Positions 54,655 through 62,556 of a stretch of 64,000 nucleotides of DNA are shown piece by piece. The position numbers and the translations under genes were made by a program. Position 1 is the first letter of the stretch. Every line of letters begins with the position of its first letter. The notes below the pieces were generated by a model, which saw only the letters and a list, made by a program, of their open reading frames with translations, was not told where the DNA came from and searched no databases. This DNA is from Pseudomonas sp. B21-048 (GTDB taxonomy: Bacteria > Pseudomonadota > Gammaproteobacteria > Pseudomonadales > Pseudomonadaceae), in contig NZ_CP087168.1 in assembly GCF_024748615.1 (NCBI RefSeq), positions 4,526,001 through 4,590,000 of the forward strand. Reading direction: 5' to 3'.

Positions 54655-54936
54655 TTACTTGTTAACAGCGTCGGTCAGGCCTTTGGCCACAACCAGCTTG
54701 ATAACTTTCTTGGCAGCGATTTCGATGGCAGCGCCAGTCGAAGGGTTGCGGCCGGTACGGGCAGGACGCTCAGTCACTTTCAGCTTGCCGATACCTGGCA
54801 GGGTGATTTCGCCGCCGTTTTCCAGCTGATCGGCAACGATTTGGCCCAGTTGGTCCAGAGCGTTACGCGCGGTGGTTTTTGGCGCGTCGATAGCTTCAGC
54901 GATGTCGGCGATCAGTTGGTCTTTAGTAAGAGCCAT
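54655..54936 (-). CDS. hup: HU family nucleoid protein
   Basis: 93 residues: MALTKDQLIADIAEAIDAPK, GGEITLPGIGKLKV and the DNA-binding arm around RPARTGRNPSTGAAIEIAAK. HU bends and compacts DNA. It lies opposite yejK, another nucleoid protein. The adjacent yejK suggests the hupN/hupA paralogue of Pseudomonas. The frame is open to 55317, but HU length fixes the start at 54936. Confidence 0.95.
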   Translation of the reverse strand: MALTKDQLIADIAEAIDAPKTTARNALDQLGQIVADQLENGGEITLPGIGKLKVTERPARTGRNPSTGAAIEIAAKKVIKLVVAKGLTDAVNK

Positions 54937-55332
54937 GTAATGTTCCTTCCCTATCAAATTCATATGGATTGCAGAGTGCAGTGTCAGCCATCGAGCCCGA
55001 TCTTCTGGATCTGGCACCCTCGGCCATAACCACGACGAGTCGGGGTTATAGATACCGAAATCAGGGTTTGGTTCGACCTGACAAATGCTGAATGCACGCT
55101 TAACGCAGTGACTTCGCGTAAGACCGGGCAAAACTAGCACAGAGACGGGGAAATATCCGCCTCTAGCTACCCATTTGGTCAGCTTTATTGCTCTAAATCG
55201 GCAAAAAACTGCATAAGGGCCGGCGGACGGCTGCAAATTGCCCTTGGCACCACGCCAAAACCAGTGGTTGCGGTACACTGAGCGCTTTTTCGGAGGAGCA
55301 CGCCCTCCTCTCTTCAATCAGCCGAGAAGCCC
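54937..55332. promoter_or_regulatory. divergent hup-yejK intergenic region
   Basis: This 396-base gap has no credible gene. A possible yejK -10 box TACACT is at 55274-55279, followed by a small hairpin with arms GGAGG / CCTCC (about 55291-55307) in the yejK leader. On the hup side TATAAC (minus strand, near 55048) could be a -10 box, without a clear -35. Confidence 0.4.
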
Positions 55333-56337
55333 ATGCCGATCCGTCATTGCATCGTCCACCTGATCGACAAAAAACCCGACGGCACACCCGCAGTTCTTCA
55401 TGCCCGCGATTCCGAACTGGCCGAGTCCAGCGCCATCGAGTACATGCTTGCCGATCTCAACGAGAGCTACAACGCCAAACAAGGCAAGGCCTGGGGTTTC
55501 TTCCATGCCGAGTCCGGGGCGCATCCGTTCAGCGGCTGGCTGAAGGAATACCTCGACGGCGGGAAGGACTTCACAGCCTTCAGCCGGGTGGCGGTGGAAC
55601 ATCTGCAAAAGCTGATGGAAGAGTCGAACCTCTCTGTGGGCGGCCACGTGCTGTTTGCGCATTACCAACAGGGCATGACCGATTACCTGGCCATCGCCCT
55701 GCTGCACCACAGTGAAGGCGTGGCAGTGACCGATCAGCTGGACGTGACCCCTTCACGACACCTGGACCTTGGCCAACTGCACTTGGCAGCGCGGATCAAC
55801 GTCTCCGAGTGGCAGAACAACAAGCAGTCCAAGCAGTACATTTCGTTTATCAAAGGCAAGAACGGCAAAAAGGTTTCGGAGTACTTCCGCGACTTCATCG
55901 GCTGCCAGGAAGGCGTCGACGGCCCCGGCGAAACCCGCACCCTGCTCAAGGCCTTCAGTGACTTCGTCGAAAGCGAAGACCTGCCGGAAGAGTCCGCGCG
56001 CGAAAAGACCAAGACCTTGGTGGATTACGCCAGCAGCCAGGCAAAAATGGGCGAGCCCATGGGCCTGGAAGAATTGTCCGGACTGATTGACGAAGAACGC
56101 CCGAAAGCCTTTTACGATCACATCCGCAATAAAGACTACGGCCTGTCGCCTGAGATCCCGGCGGACAAGCGCACCCTGAACCAGTTCCGCCGTTTCACCG
56201 GCCGTGCCGAGGGCTTGTCCATCAGCTTCGAAGCCCACCTGCTGGGCTCGAAGATCGAATACGACGAAGAAGCCGGCACGTTGATCATCAAAGGCCTGCC
56301 GACCCAATTGACCGACCAGCTCAAGCGACGCAACTGA
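55333..56337 (+). CDS. yejK: nucleoid-associated protein YejK (NdpA)
   Basis: 334 residues, close to the E. coli length. It begins [20 protein letters not shown] and contains [20 protein letters not shown] and the C-terminal [17 protein letters not shown]. It binds the nucleoid; biochemical function is poorly known. Its stop overlaps the next ATG in TGATG, so the glutaredoxin-like gene is translationally coupled. Confidence 0.94.
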   Translation: MPIRHCIVHLIDKKPDGTPAVLHARDSELAESSAIEYMLADLNESYNAKQGKAWGFFHAESGAHPFSGWLKEYLDGGKDFTAFSRVAVEHLQKLMEESNLSVGGHVLFAHYQQGMTDYLAIALLHHSEGVAVTDQLDVTPSRHLDLGQLHLAARINVSEWQNNKQSKQYISFIKGKNGKKVSEYFRDFIGCQEGVDGPGETRTLLKAFSDFVESEDLPEESAREKTKTLVDYASSQAKMGEPMGLEELSGLIDEERPKAFYDHIRNKDYGLSPEIPADKRTLNQFRRFTGRAEGLSISFEAHLLGSKIEYDEEAGTLIIKGLPTQLTDQLKRRN

Positions 56338-56687
56338 TGCTCGGCGGCGTATTGAAGAAATGCCTGCTGATCTTGCTGGTGGTCGTGGTTTACCAGAACT
56401 GGGGCAAGATCGAGCGCGTGTTTCACCCCTCGCAAGTGGTGTCCGAGCAGACTCAGGCCAAGGCCAATGTCGTGCTCTACGCCACCGATTGGTGCGGCTA
56501 CTGCAAGCTGACCCGACGCTTTCTCGACCAGAAGGGCATTCCGTACAAGGAATTCGATATCGAGAAAGATGCGCAGGCGCGCACGGCCTATGAGGCGCTG
56601 GGAGGACGCGGGATTCCGCTGATCGATGTCAACGGAACGTTGATACGCGGGTATGACCCGGACAAGGTTCTTGCGGCGCTGGAATAG
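56337..56687 (+). CDS. membrane-anchored glutaredoxin-like protein
   Basis: 116 residues. An N-terminal hydrophobic segment (about 5-19) is followed by a glutaredoxin/NrdH-type domain with CGYC at 53-56 (TDWCGYC) and the GGRGIPLIDVNG cis-proline region. The membrane anchor puts the redox domain at the inner membrane, probably on the periplasmic face by charge distribution, although this is uncertain. It is coupled to yejK by a one-base overlap. Confidence 0.86.
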   Translation: MLGGVLKKCLLILLVVVVYQNWGKIERVFHPSQVVSEQTQAKANVVLYATDWCGYCKLTRRFLDQKGIPYKEFDIEKDAQARTAYEALGGRGIPLIDVNGTLIRGYDPDKVLAALE

Positions 56688-56710
56688 CTCTTCAGGCCCG
56701 ACCCCGTCCC

Positions 56711-56801
56711 TTGTGGGAGCTGGCTTGCCTGCGATAGCGCAGTGTCAGGCAACATCAATATTGCTGGGCTGACCTCATCGCAGGCAAGCCAGCTCCCACA
56801 G
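56711..56801. repeat. REP pair, family B copy 3
   Basis: TTGTGGGAGCTGGCTTGCCT and AGGCAAGCCAGCTCCCACA face each other. It has a variant core (GCTGGCTTGCC) and lies in the convergent gap between the glutaredoxin and GST genes. Confidence 0.82.
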
Positions 56802-56835
56802 GTTAGTGCATGGCCAGAAAATCAGTGGTTAGCAC

Positions 56836-57771
56836 CTAGAGCGCTTCGATGCGAAACCCGAACCGCGGAAAGTGCACATGCACCACGCCGGCCCGCTCGT
56901 CCTCGCGACGCAAAATCAATTCTTCGCTACCCGCAAACAACAATTCACCCGCCACCGGATCAACCCCATAATCAGTCGCGGCAATCACCACCTGCTGACC
57001 AACCTCGAACCCGTTCGGCTCCTCAAACTGCTCATCCGGCAACGCAGCCGGTGTGGCGTTGCGCGCGACTTCAAGCGCTTCCTCAGAAGTCATCTCGCTG
57101 AACGCGCCATGACCAAACCCCATCACACGGCCAAACCACGCCAAAACCGCCGGATAAGCATCCACCAACGGTGATGTCACGTGCGTCGCTTTGAGGAACC
57201 ACAACGAGTGGGCCAGGGCAAAGTCGGCAATCGATGGCTCACCGAACAGGAAGTCCCCCTGCTCACGCTGAAGTTGCTGCTCCAGACGCGCCATGATCGT
57301 TGGCCATTGATGCCGAGCCTGTTCGGCAGACGGCCGTGTGGCACTGCCACCGCTGAATAATCCGGCGCGATCGGCCAGGAAGGCCTTGATCGCTTCCGGT
57401 GACAACTTGCCAAAGCGCACCGCCACCGACGCCGGCTGGAACACCAGGCTGACCGCATGCTGGAACACCACCGAATCGGCCCACGCCGCGAAGGTTGCGG
57501 TAATCATTTCCTGACCTTCCGGGAAGAACGCCGGCAAGGCTTTTTCCTGCTCCAGACGACGAGCCATCAGCGCGGTGTCGCAATAGACATCAGCACCAAT
57601 CTGCAACACCGGCGTCTTGCGGTAGCCGCCGGTCAGGGCAGTCAGATCGGGTTTTGGCATCACTGGCGAGATGTTCACCGAGCGCCAGGACAGCCCCTTG
57701 AAGCCCAGCAGCAAGCGGGCCTTTTCGGCGAAAGGGGACGTCGGGTAGTGATGAAGAATCAACTCGGACAT
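56836..57771 (-). CDS. glutathione S-transferase-like protein with C-terminal extension
   Basis: 311 residues. Residues 1-75 form a thioredoxin-like GST N-domain (LILHHYPTSPFAEKARLLLG, RKTPVLQIGADVYCDTALM), and about 85-225 the helical GST C-domain (FGEPSIADFALAHSLWFL). The last ~75 residues are outside the normal GST length and look beta-rich (GFEVGQQVVIAATDYG, GVVHVHFPRFGFRIEAL). The role of this extra domain is unknown to me. Start ATG 57771 was chosen at the beginning of the thioredoxin fold. Confidence 0.82.
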   Translation of the reverse strand: MSELILHHYPTSPFAEKARLLLGFKGLSWRSVNISPVMPKPDLTALTGGYRKTPVLQIGADVYCDTALMARRLEQEKALPAFFPEGQEMITATFAAWADSVVFQHAVSLVFQPASVAVRFGKLSPEAIKAFLADRAGLFSGGSATRPSAEQARHQWPTIMARLEQQLQREQGDFLFGEPSIADFALAHSLWFLKATHVTSPLVDAYPAVLAWFGRVMGFGHGAFSEMTSEEALEVARNATPAALPDEQFEEPNGFEVGQQVVIAATDYGVDPVAGELLFAGSEELILRREDERAGVVHVHFPRFGFRIEAL

Positions 57772-57859
57772 GCTCGGCTCCGCCGCTCGGATAAGGAGCT
57801 CGCAGCTTAACGCGCAATCCACAAGCAGCCTACCCATCTGCCTGATGGGCGCTTATCAG

Positions 57860-58180
57860 TCAGATTGATAAGCCCGCAGCCGCGCTCGCGACCAGACATT
57901 CCTTGGCGCTTTTCTTGAGTTTTTTGATCAGTCGTTCCTGGCGCAGTGCTTCGCTTTTATCGCGGCAGATTTCGGTGTAGACCAATGCCACAGCCGGGCT
58001 GGACAGGAAGAAGCGTGCGCCTTTGCCACTTTGGTGGGTGGCGAAACGGCGGACGGGGTCGTCGCTGATCCCGCAGTAGAGCGAACCATTGGCCGCGCGA
58101 ACGAGGTAGACGAACCAGGGTTTGCTGACGGGCAGCGGCGGTTCGGCGGCAATGACGGAAGATTCGCTCGAGGTGTTCAC
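57860..58180 (-). CDS. GIY-YIG domain protein (UPF0213-like)
   Basis: 106 residues from GTG 58180 (115 from TTG 58207). The domain reads [20 protein letters not shown] then [14 protein letters not shown], with the family-typical [16 protein letters not shown]. The YhbQ/UPF0213 group may be small nucleases in DNA repair, but activity is unproven. Neither start has a strong Shine-Dalgarno. Confidence 0.82.
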   Translation of the reverse strand: MNTSSESSVIAAEPPLPVSKPWFVYLVRAANGSLYCGISDDPVRRFATHQSGKGARFFLSSPAVALVYTEICRDKSEALRQERLIKKLKKSAKECLVASAAAGLSI

Positions 58181-58219
58181 GTGACGATCAAGGCTTGTAG
58201 GAAACAAGCCGTGATCTTA

Positions 58220-58690
58220 TCAGCGACTGGCCTGGAATGCCTTCAGCCCCTTCAGCGCCTGAGCACGAACGGCGTTTCTCACCACCGGCGTCCAGCCCAA
58301 CAACAACCCTTTGAAACCCAGCGCCTGACGCGACCAGCGCCACAGATCAAAGCTGTCGTGATGCTCGCAGATCTTGCCGTCGCGAAAGACGAAACGCGCT
58401 TGAATATCATTGACCACGGTGTTGCCGGTCTGACTGAACAAATAAGTCGCGACCCAATGAGCCCCACCGGTGCGCTCGTCGCTGCGCACATTGTCGAAGG
58501 TCAGGGAGAAATCCTTCGCTCGGGTGGTCAGCATGCGCCACATGTCGCCGGCGTCGCGCCCGCGCAGTTCGCCGAATGCCGGATCACTGAACACCACGTC
58601 GTCGGTGTAGCAGGCGCTCATGGCCTCGGCATCCAGGCGCTGGAAGGCTTGGTAGAACCGGGTGATCAAGGCGTTGTGGGCATCACTCAT
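58220..58690 (-). CDS. NTF2/SnoaL-like protein
   Basis: 156 residues. A cone-shaped SnoaL/ketosteroid isomerase-like fold is indicated by LITRFYQAFQRLDAEAMSAC, YTDDVVFSDPAFGEL and FVFRDGKICEHHDSFDLWRW. Members include isomerases and proteins of unknown role. Start ATG 58690 has a GAGAGCC-like sequence upstream; the longer frame to 58771 lacks family sequence. Confidence 0.8.
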   Translation of the reverse strand: MSDAHNALITRFYQAFQRLDAEAMSACYTDDVVFSDPAFGELRGRDAGDMWRMLTTRAKDFSLTFDNVRSDERTGGAHWVATYLFSQTGNTVVNDIQARFVFRDGKICEHHDSFDLWRWSRQALGFKGLLLGWTPVVRNAVRAQALKGLKAFQASR

Positions 58691-58803
58691 GGGCAGGCTC
58701 TCTGGGTTGCAAAGTGGCGTCGAAAGATTGCCTGCACGATAGTCAACAAATGCGCAGAACACTATCGGCATTCGTGGCCCGAATACCGACAGTGCGCAGA
58801 ACG

Positions 58804-60114
58804 TCAGACTTTCTCGCTTTGAACCTGAACGTACAACGAACGCCCGGCACCGAGGCCGGCGATGATCGCGCCGAGGCCGATGACGCCGAAGATCCAGCCC
58901 AGGGAACTCCAGCCGCCGGTCCAGTCATGCACCACGCCGACCGCGAACGGCCCCATGGACGCCAGGGTGTAACCGAAGCCCTGAGCCATGCTCGACAGAT
59001 TGGCCGCGACATGAGCATCCCGCGAGCGCAGCACGATCAGGGTCAACGCCAGGCTGAACGTGGCGCCCTGCCCCAACCCCAGCAGGATCGCCCAGCCCCA
59101 CAAGCCATCAATCGGCGCATAAAGGCAACCGAACAAACCGCCGAGGGTCATTGCCATGACGATCACGATTGCCAGCCGCTGATCCTTGCCGCGCGTCGCC
59201 AGCCAGGGTGCTGCCAGCGAGCTGATCAACTGGACAATCACCGAACCCGACAACACCAGCCCAGCCTGGGTTGGCGTCAGACCGCGGCCGATCAGAATCG
59301 ACGGCAGCCAGCCAAACACGATGTAGGCCAAAGACGATTGCAGACCCATGTACAAGGTCACTTGCCAGGCCAGCGAATCACGCAGCAGGCCTCGGACCCG
59401 ATAGGCAACATGATGCGCGCCGTGCTTCTGACCGACTTGCGGCAGCCAGAAAATCGCCGCGACCAACGCTGGAACCACCCAGAAGCCGAGACCCAAGGGC
59501 CAGCTTTTGTCGAAATGTTCGCTCAACGGCACGGTTGCCCCTGCCGCCATGGCCGCGCCCAGGCACAGTGCCATGGTGTAGACACCGGTCATGGTGCCGG
59601 CCTGTTTCGGGAAGTCGCGTTTGACAATGCCGGGTAGCAACACGCCGATCACCCCGATGCTGGCGCCGGCCAGCACGCTGCCGGCGAACAGGCCGACCTC
59701 GCCGAATGAACTGCGCAAAATGATCCCGCCGGCCAGCATCAGAAGAATCCCCAACACCACTCGCTCGGCACCAAAACGTCGTGCCAGCACCGGCGCCAAT
59801 GGCGCGAACAGACCGAGGCAGAGTACCGGCAAGGTCGTCAGCAACCCGGCTTGGGCGGCCGATAGCCCCAGCGTCTTCGAGATTTCGCTGAGCATCGGCG
59901 CCATGCTCGACAACGCCGGACGCAGGTTCAGCGCCACCAGAATCAGGCCGAGCAACAACAGCCATGGCCGCCGCAGGACCGGGTGAGTTTGCTGAACCTG
60001 TTCGTCATCGGCCTCGGCGTCGATCAACAGCTCTTCGAGCTCCGCCGTACGCTTGAGCTCAGTGATGCTGCTGACCTGCTGGGTGGACATGGGGTTCTCG
60101 GTTTCAAGGTTCAT
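58804..60114 (-). CDS. MFS transporter, CynX/NimT type
   Basis: 436 residues, about 12 membrane segments after an ~48-residue hydrophilic N-terminus. LILVALNLRPALSSMAPMLSEI is the hallmark of the CynX/NimT (cyanate / 2-nitroimidazole) subfamily. The substrate is not evident. Its start overlaps the last 11 bases of the upstream GntR gene, so the regulator probably controls it. An alternative ATG at 60090 would give a product eight residues shorter. Confidence 0.85.
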   Translation of the reverse strand: MNLETENPMSTQQVSSITELKRTAELEELLIDAEADDEQVQQTHPVLRRPWLLLLGLILVALNLRPALSSMAPMLSEISKTLGLSAAQAGLLTTLPVLCLGLFAPLAPVLARRFGAERVVLGILLMLAGGIILRSSFGEVGLFAGSVLAGASIGVIGVLLPGIVKRDFPKQAGTMTGVYTMALCLGAAMAAGATVPLSEHFDKSWPLGLGFWVVPALVAAIFWLPQVGQKHGAHHVAYRVRGLLRDSLAWQVTLYMGLQSSLAYIVFGWLPSILIGRGLTPTQAGLVLSGSVIVQLISSLAAPWLATRGKDQRLAIVIVMAMTLGGLFGCLYAPIDGLWGWAILLGLGQGATFSLALTLIVLRSRDAHVAANLSSMAQGFGYTLASMGPFAVGVVHDWTGGWSSLGWIFGVIGLGAIIAGLGAGRSLYVQVQSEKV

Positions 60115-60763
60115 TGATCAACTGCCTCGACAGGGCTTTGGCCCGTTCCGGGTCGCGTTGCTCGACGGCATCGAGCAGTTCGACATGAAGGTCGAACACC
60201 GCTTGGCGTCGGGGTGAGATGTTCAGGGTCTGGCGCAAGTGCGCGCCGACGATGCTGGAGAAATAGCGATACAGCTCGCTGAGTGTCGGGTTGTGCGCCG
60301 CATCCACCAGTCGACGGTGAAACACCAGATCGCAGGCGATGTAGGTGTCGAGATCGCCGTGGTAATGACTGCCACTGACACCTAGCGCCTCGCGCAATGC
60401 CACCAGGTCTTCATCGGTGCGGCGTAACGCCGCGAGGCCGATGGCTTCGACTTCCAGAATGTGCCGGGTTTCCCGAGCCTGTTCCTGAGTACAACGGGAC
60501 AGCGCCTTCATGGTGTCCAGCGGATCAATCACCGCCCGCAGATAACTGCCGTCGCCCTGGCGAATCTCGATTAACCCGGAAAACGCCAACACGCGCATGG
60601 CTTCGCGCACCGTGTTGCGGCTGATGCCCAACTCAGACGCCAGTTCCGGCTCGGTGGGCAAGCGCTGGCCGACCGTCCAGACGCCTTCGGTGATGCGCAG
60701 GCGTAACTGATCCAAGGCCTGATCGACCAGGGATCGTTTAATTAATGGAGAAATGTCTGACAT
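60104..60763 (-). CDS. FadR-type GntR transcription regulator
   Basis: 219 residues. The winged helix is in the N-terminal ~70 residues (GQRLPTEPELASELGISRNT then VREAMRVLAFSGLIEIRQGDGSYL) and an all-helical FCD effector domain follows. These regulators usually bind small organic acids and repress neighbouring genes. ATG 60763 is preferred over TTG 60784. Two palindromes just upstream are candidate operators. Confidence 0.88.
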   Translation of the reverse strand: MSDISPLIKRSLVDQALDQLRLRITEGVWTVGQRLPTEPELASELGISRNTVREAMRVLAFSGLIEIRQGDGSYLRAVIDPLDTMKALSRCTQEQARETRHILEVEAIGLAALRRTDEDLVALREALGVSGSHYHGDLDTYIACDLVFHRRLVDAAHNPTLSELYRYFSSIVGAHLRQTLNISPRRQAVFDLHVELLDAVEQRDPERAKALSRQLINEP

Positions 60764-60777
60764 AGGATTCGCCCTTT

Positions 60778-60816
60778 CATCCAATCATAGGATGAATTTT
60801 CTGACATGTTAGTCAG
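60778..60816. promoter_or_regulatory. candidate GntR operators
   Basis: CATCC-N7-GGATG (60778-60794) and CTGAC-N6-GTCAG (60801-60816) lie 15-53 bases upstream of the regulator's ATG. Their position fits autoregulation of the regulator-transporter pair. The second resembles the spacing of FadR-subfamily half sites less well than a TNGTNNNACNA core would. Confidence 0.5.
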
Positions 60817-60875
60817 CTCCATGTAGGACGACAACCGCCTAGGGTCAAGTGAGAGGAATGGAGCGGGATTTTCGA

Positions 60876-60906
60876 TTGGTCAAAATTACCCTTTAAGGGT
60901 AATTTT
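60876..60906 (+). promoter_or_regulatory. mqsRA promoter and operator palindrome
   Basis: AAAATTACCC-N5-GGGTAATTTT (60882-60906) is an exact 10-bp inverted repeat. It fills the spacer and overlaps the -10 of a candidate promoter, TTGGTC (60876-60881), 18 bases, TAATTT (60900-60905). MqsA antitoxins repress their operon from such palindromes. Confidence 0.72.
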
Positions 60907-60929
60907 AGGGATGGGATTCACAGTTTCTT

Positions 60930-61242
60930 ATGGAAAAGAACACACCCCACTACAACTTGGCGGTGATCAAGGCAGATGTCAGGCGACTTGGAAGAAAAGC
61001 ATTCACCAAGACCGCAGAAAAAAACGGCATGGATCTCGGCTTTAGCCTCAGAGAGATGCAAGAGGTCGTTTTCGAGTTGCAAAACAAGATGTTGTACAAA
61101 TCGATGCCCCCCCCATGACGATCATCGAGTCTGGCAGGACGTGTATCACATCAATTCACAAGATCTGGAGATTTACATCAAGGTGACGTACCGCCCTGCC
61201 GGCGGCCCACCCGTAATCTCCTTCAAGGAGAAAAACCCATGA
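60930..61242 (+). pseudogene. mqsR: frameshifted MqsR toxin
   Basis: The first frame begins MEKNTPHYNLAVIKADVRRL and runs through NKMLYKSM, then a run of eight C (61107-61114) leads to a TGA at 61116. Skipping one base resumes in another frame with DDHRVWQDVYHINSQDLEIY and ends ISFKEKNP. Together these give a ~103-residue MqsR, a RelE-like mRNA interferase that cuts at GC(U/A); E. coli MqsR has YKSMTTYSDHTIWQDVY at the same place. The stop of the second frame overlaps the mqsA ATG. It may be a pseudogene, a phase-variable tract or a sequencing error. Confidence 0.85.
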
Positions 61243-61723
61243 AAACCCAGCAATGTTTCAGCTGCGGTGCACGTGAGGGAATGAGGCATTTCGAAGGGCG
61301 CGGTGAAACCCTGAGTGTCAAGGCATGGAGCGCCGTGTAGATGATCTTTCTGGCTGGGAATGCCAGCAGTGCGGGGAAATCGAGTGGGCCCCCGATAGTG
61401 CAGAGCGTTATGGGGAAGCAGGTGATGCGCTGGTCATCGCTGCCAAGCAAATGATCGGCGCCGAGATGAAGCGCATCCGCCGCAAGTTGCACCTTACGCA
61501 AAAAGAAACGGTGCAACTGCTGTCAGGCGGCGGGCACAACGCGTTTTCACGGTACGAGCGCGGCGAAGTGCTTGCGCCGAAGGCGTTGATGCTGCTAATG
61601 CGCCTGCTGGATCGCTACCCGCACTTGCTCGCCGATGCGAAAACCTTGGGCGAAGGGGCAGATTTGAGGGGGGGGTTCAAATATACCGAGCATAAGGAAC
61701 ATGAAACCCTCACCGTTTCCTGA
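61239..61723 (+). pseudogene. mqsA: frameshifted MqsA antitoxin
   Basis: ATG 61239 has AAGGAG nine bases upstream and encodes MKTQQCFSCGAREG, the first zinc CxxC. The frame ends early at a TAG (61338-61340) after ETLSVKAWSAV. One frame over, from about 61325, the protein resumes as MERRVDDLSGWECQQCGEIE with the second CxxC and an Xre-type HTH (LTQKETVQLLSGGGHNAFSR). The reading is restored by one extra G near AAGGCATGG (61318-61326). The native protein would be about 161 residues. Without the fix the DNA-binding half could only be made by reinitiation. Confidence 0.83.
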
Positions 61724-61730
61724 GCCACAT

Positions 61731-61764
61731 AAAACAAACCCGGCGCGAGGCCGGGTTTGTTTTT
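61731..61764. terminator. terminator between mqsA and aapP
   Basis: ACAAACCCGG / CCGGGTTTGT around a short loop is flanked by A and T runs. It separates convergent mqsA and aapP and can serve both strands. Confidence 0.87.
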
Positions 61765-61780
61765 GCGAGTCAGTCCGGTA

Positions 61781-62545
61781 TCAATGCAGAATCTGGCTCA
61801 GGAACAGCTTCGTACGCTCATTCTGCGGGTTGTCGAAGAAGTCGTTCGGCGCAGCCTGTTCGACGATTTCACCCTTGTCCATGAAGATCACGCGGTTGGC
61901 CACGGTACGGGCGAAGCCCATTTCGTGGGTTACGCAGAGCATGGTCATGCCGTCTTCGGCCAGGCCGATCATGGTGTCCAGAACCTCTTTCACCATCTCT
62001 GGGTCGAGTGCCGAAGTCGGTTCGTCGAACAGCATGATTTTCGGTTTCATGCACAGGGCACGGGCAATCGCCACACGCTGTTGCTGGCCACCGGACAATT
62101 GCCCCGGGAATTTATGCGCCTGCTCCGGAATGCGTACGCGTTCCAGGTAATGCATGGCGATTTCTTCGGCCTTGCGCTTGGGCATCTTGCGCACCCACAT
62201 CGGTGCCAGCGTGCAGTTCTGCAGGATGGTCAGGTGCGGAAACAGGTTGAAGTGCTGGAATACCATGCCGACTTCGCGGCGGATCGCTTCGATCTGCTTG
62301 AGGTCGTTGGTCAACTCCACGCCATCGACCACGATGCGGCCTTGCTGGTGTTCTTCCAGACGATTGAGGCAACGGATGGTGGTGGATTTGCCGGAACCCG
62401 ACGGGCCGCACAAAACGATACGCTCGCCTTGCTTGACGTTCAGGTTGATGTCTTTCAACACGTGGAACTGGCCGTACCACTTGTTCACGCCCTGCATCTG
62501 AATAATGCCTTCAGGGCTCACAGGCTGTTTGATCGCTTCACTCAT
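61781..62545 (-). CDS. aapP: general L-amino acid ABC transporter ATPase AapP
   Basis: 254 residues. Walker A is [10 protein letters not shown], the signature [15 protein letters not shown], and Walker [13 protein letters not shown]. It matches the ATPases of polar amino acid transporters and follows its two permease genes (11-base gap from aapM). TAGGAG precedes the ATG. Confidence 0.93.
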   Translation of the reverse strand: MSEAIKQPVSPEGIIQMQGVNKWYGQFHVLKDINLNVKQGERIVLCGPSGSGKSTTIRCLNRLEEHQQGRIVVDGVELTNDLKQIEAIRREVGMVFQHFNLFPHLTILQNCTLAPMWVRKMPKRKAEEIAMHYLERVRIPEQAHKFPGQLSGGQQQRVAIARALCMKPKIMLFDEPTSALDPEMVKEVLDTMIGLAEDGMTMLCVTHEMGFARTVANRVIFMDKGEIVEQAAPNDFFDNPQNERTKLFLSQILH

Positions 62546-62556
62546 AAACTACGCTC

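Noticed and set aside
55000..55317. N-terminal extension of the HU protein up to 55317
   Set aside because: The added ~127 residues have no HU similarity and cover the promoter region; HU proteins are about 90 residues.
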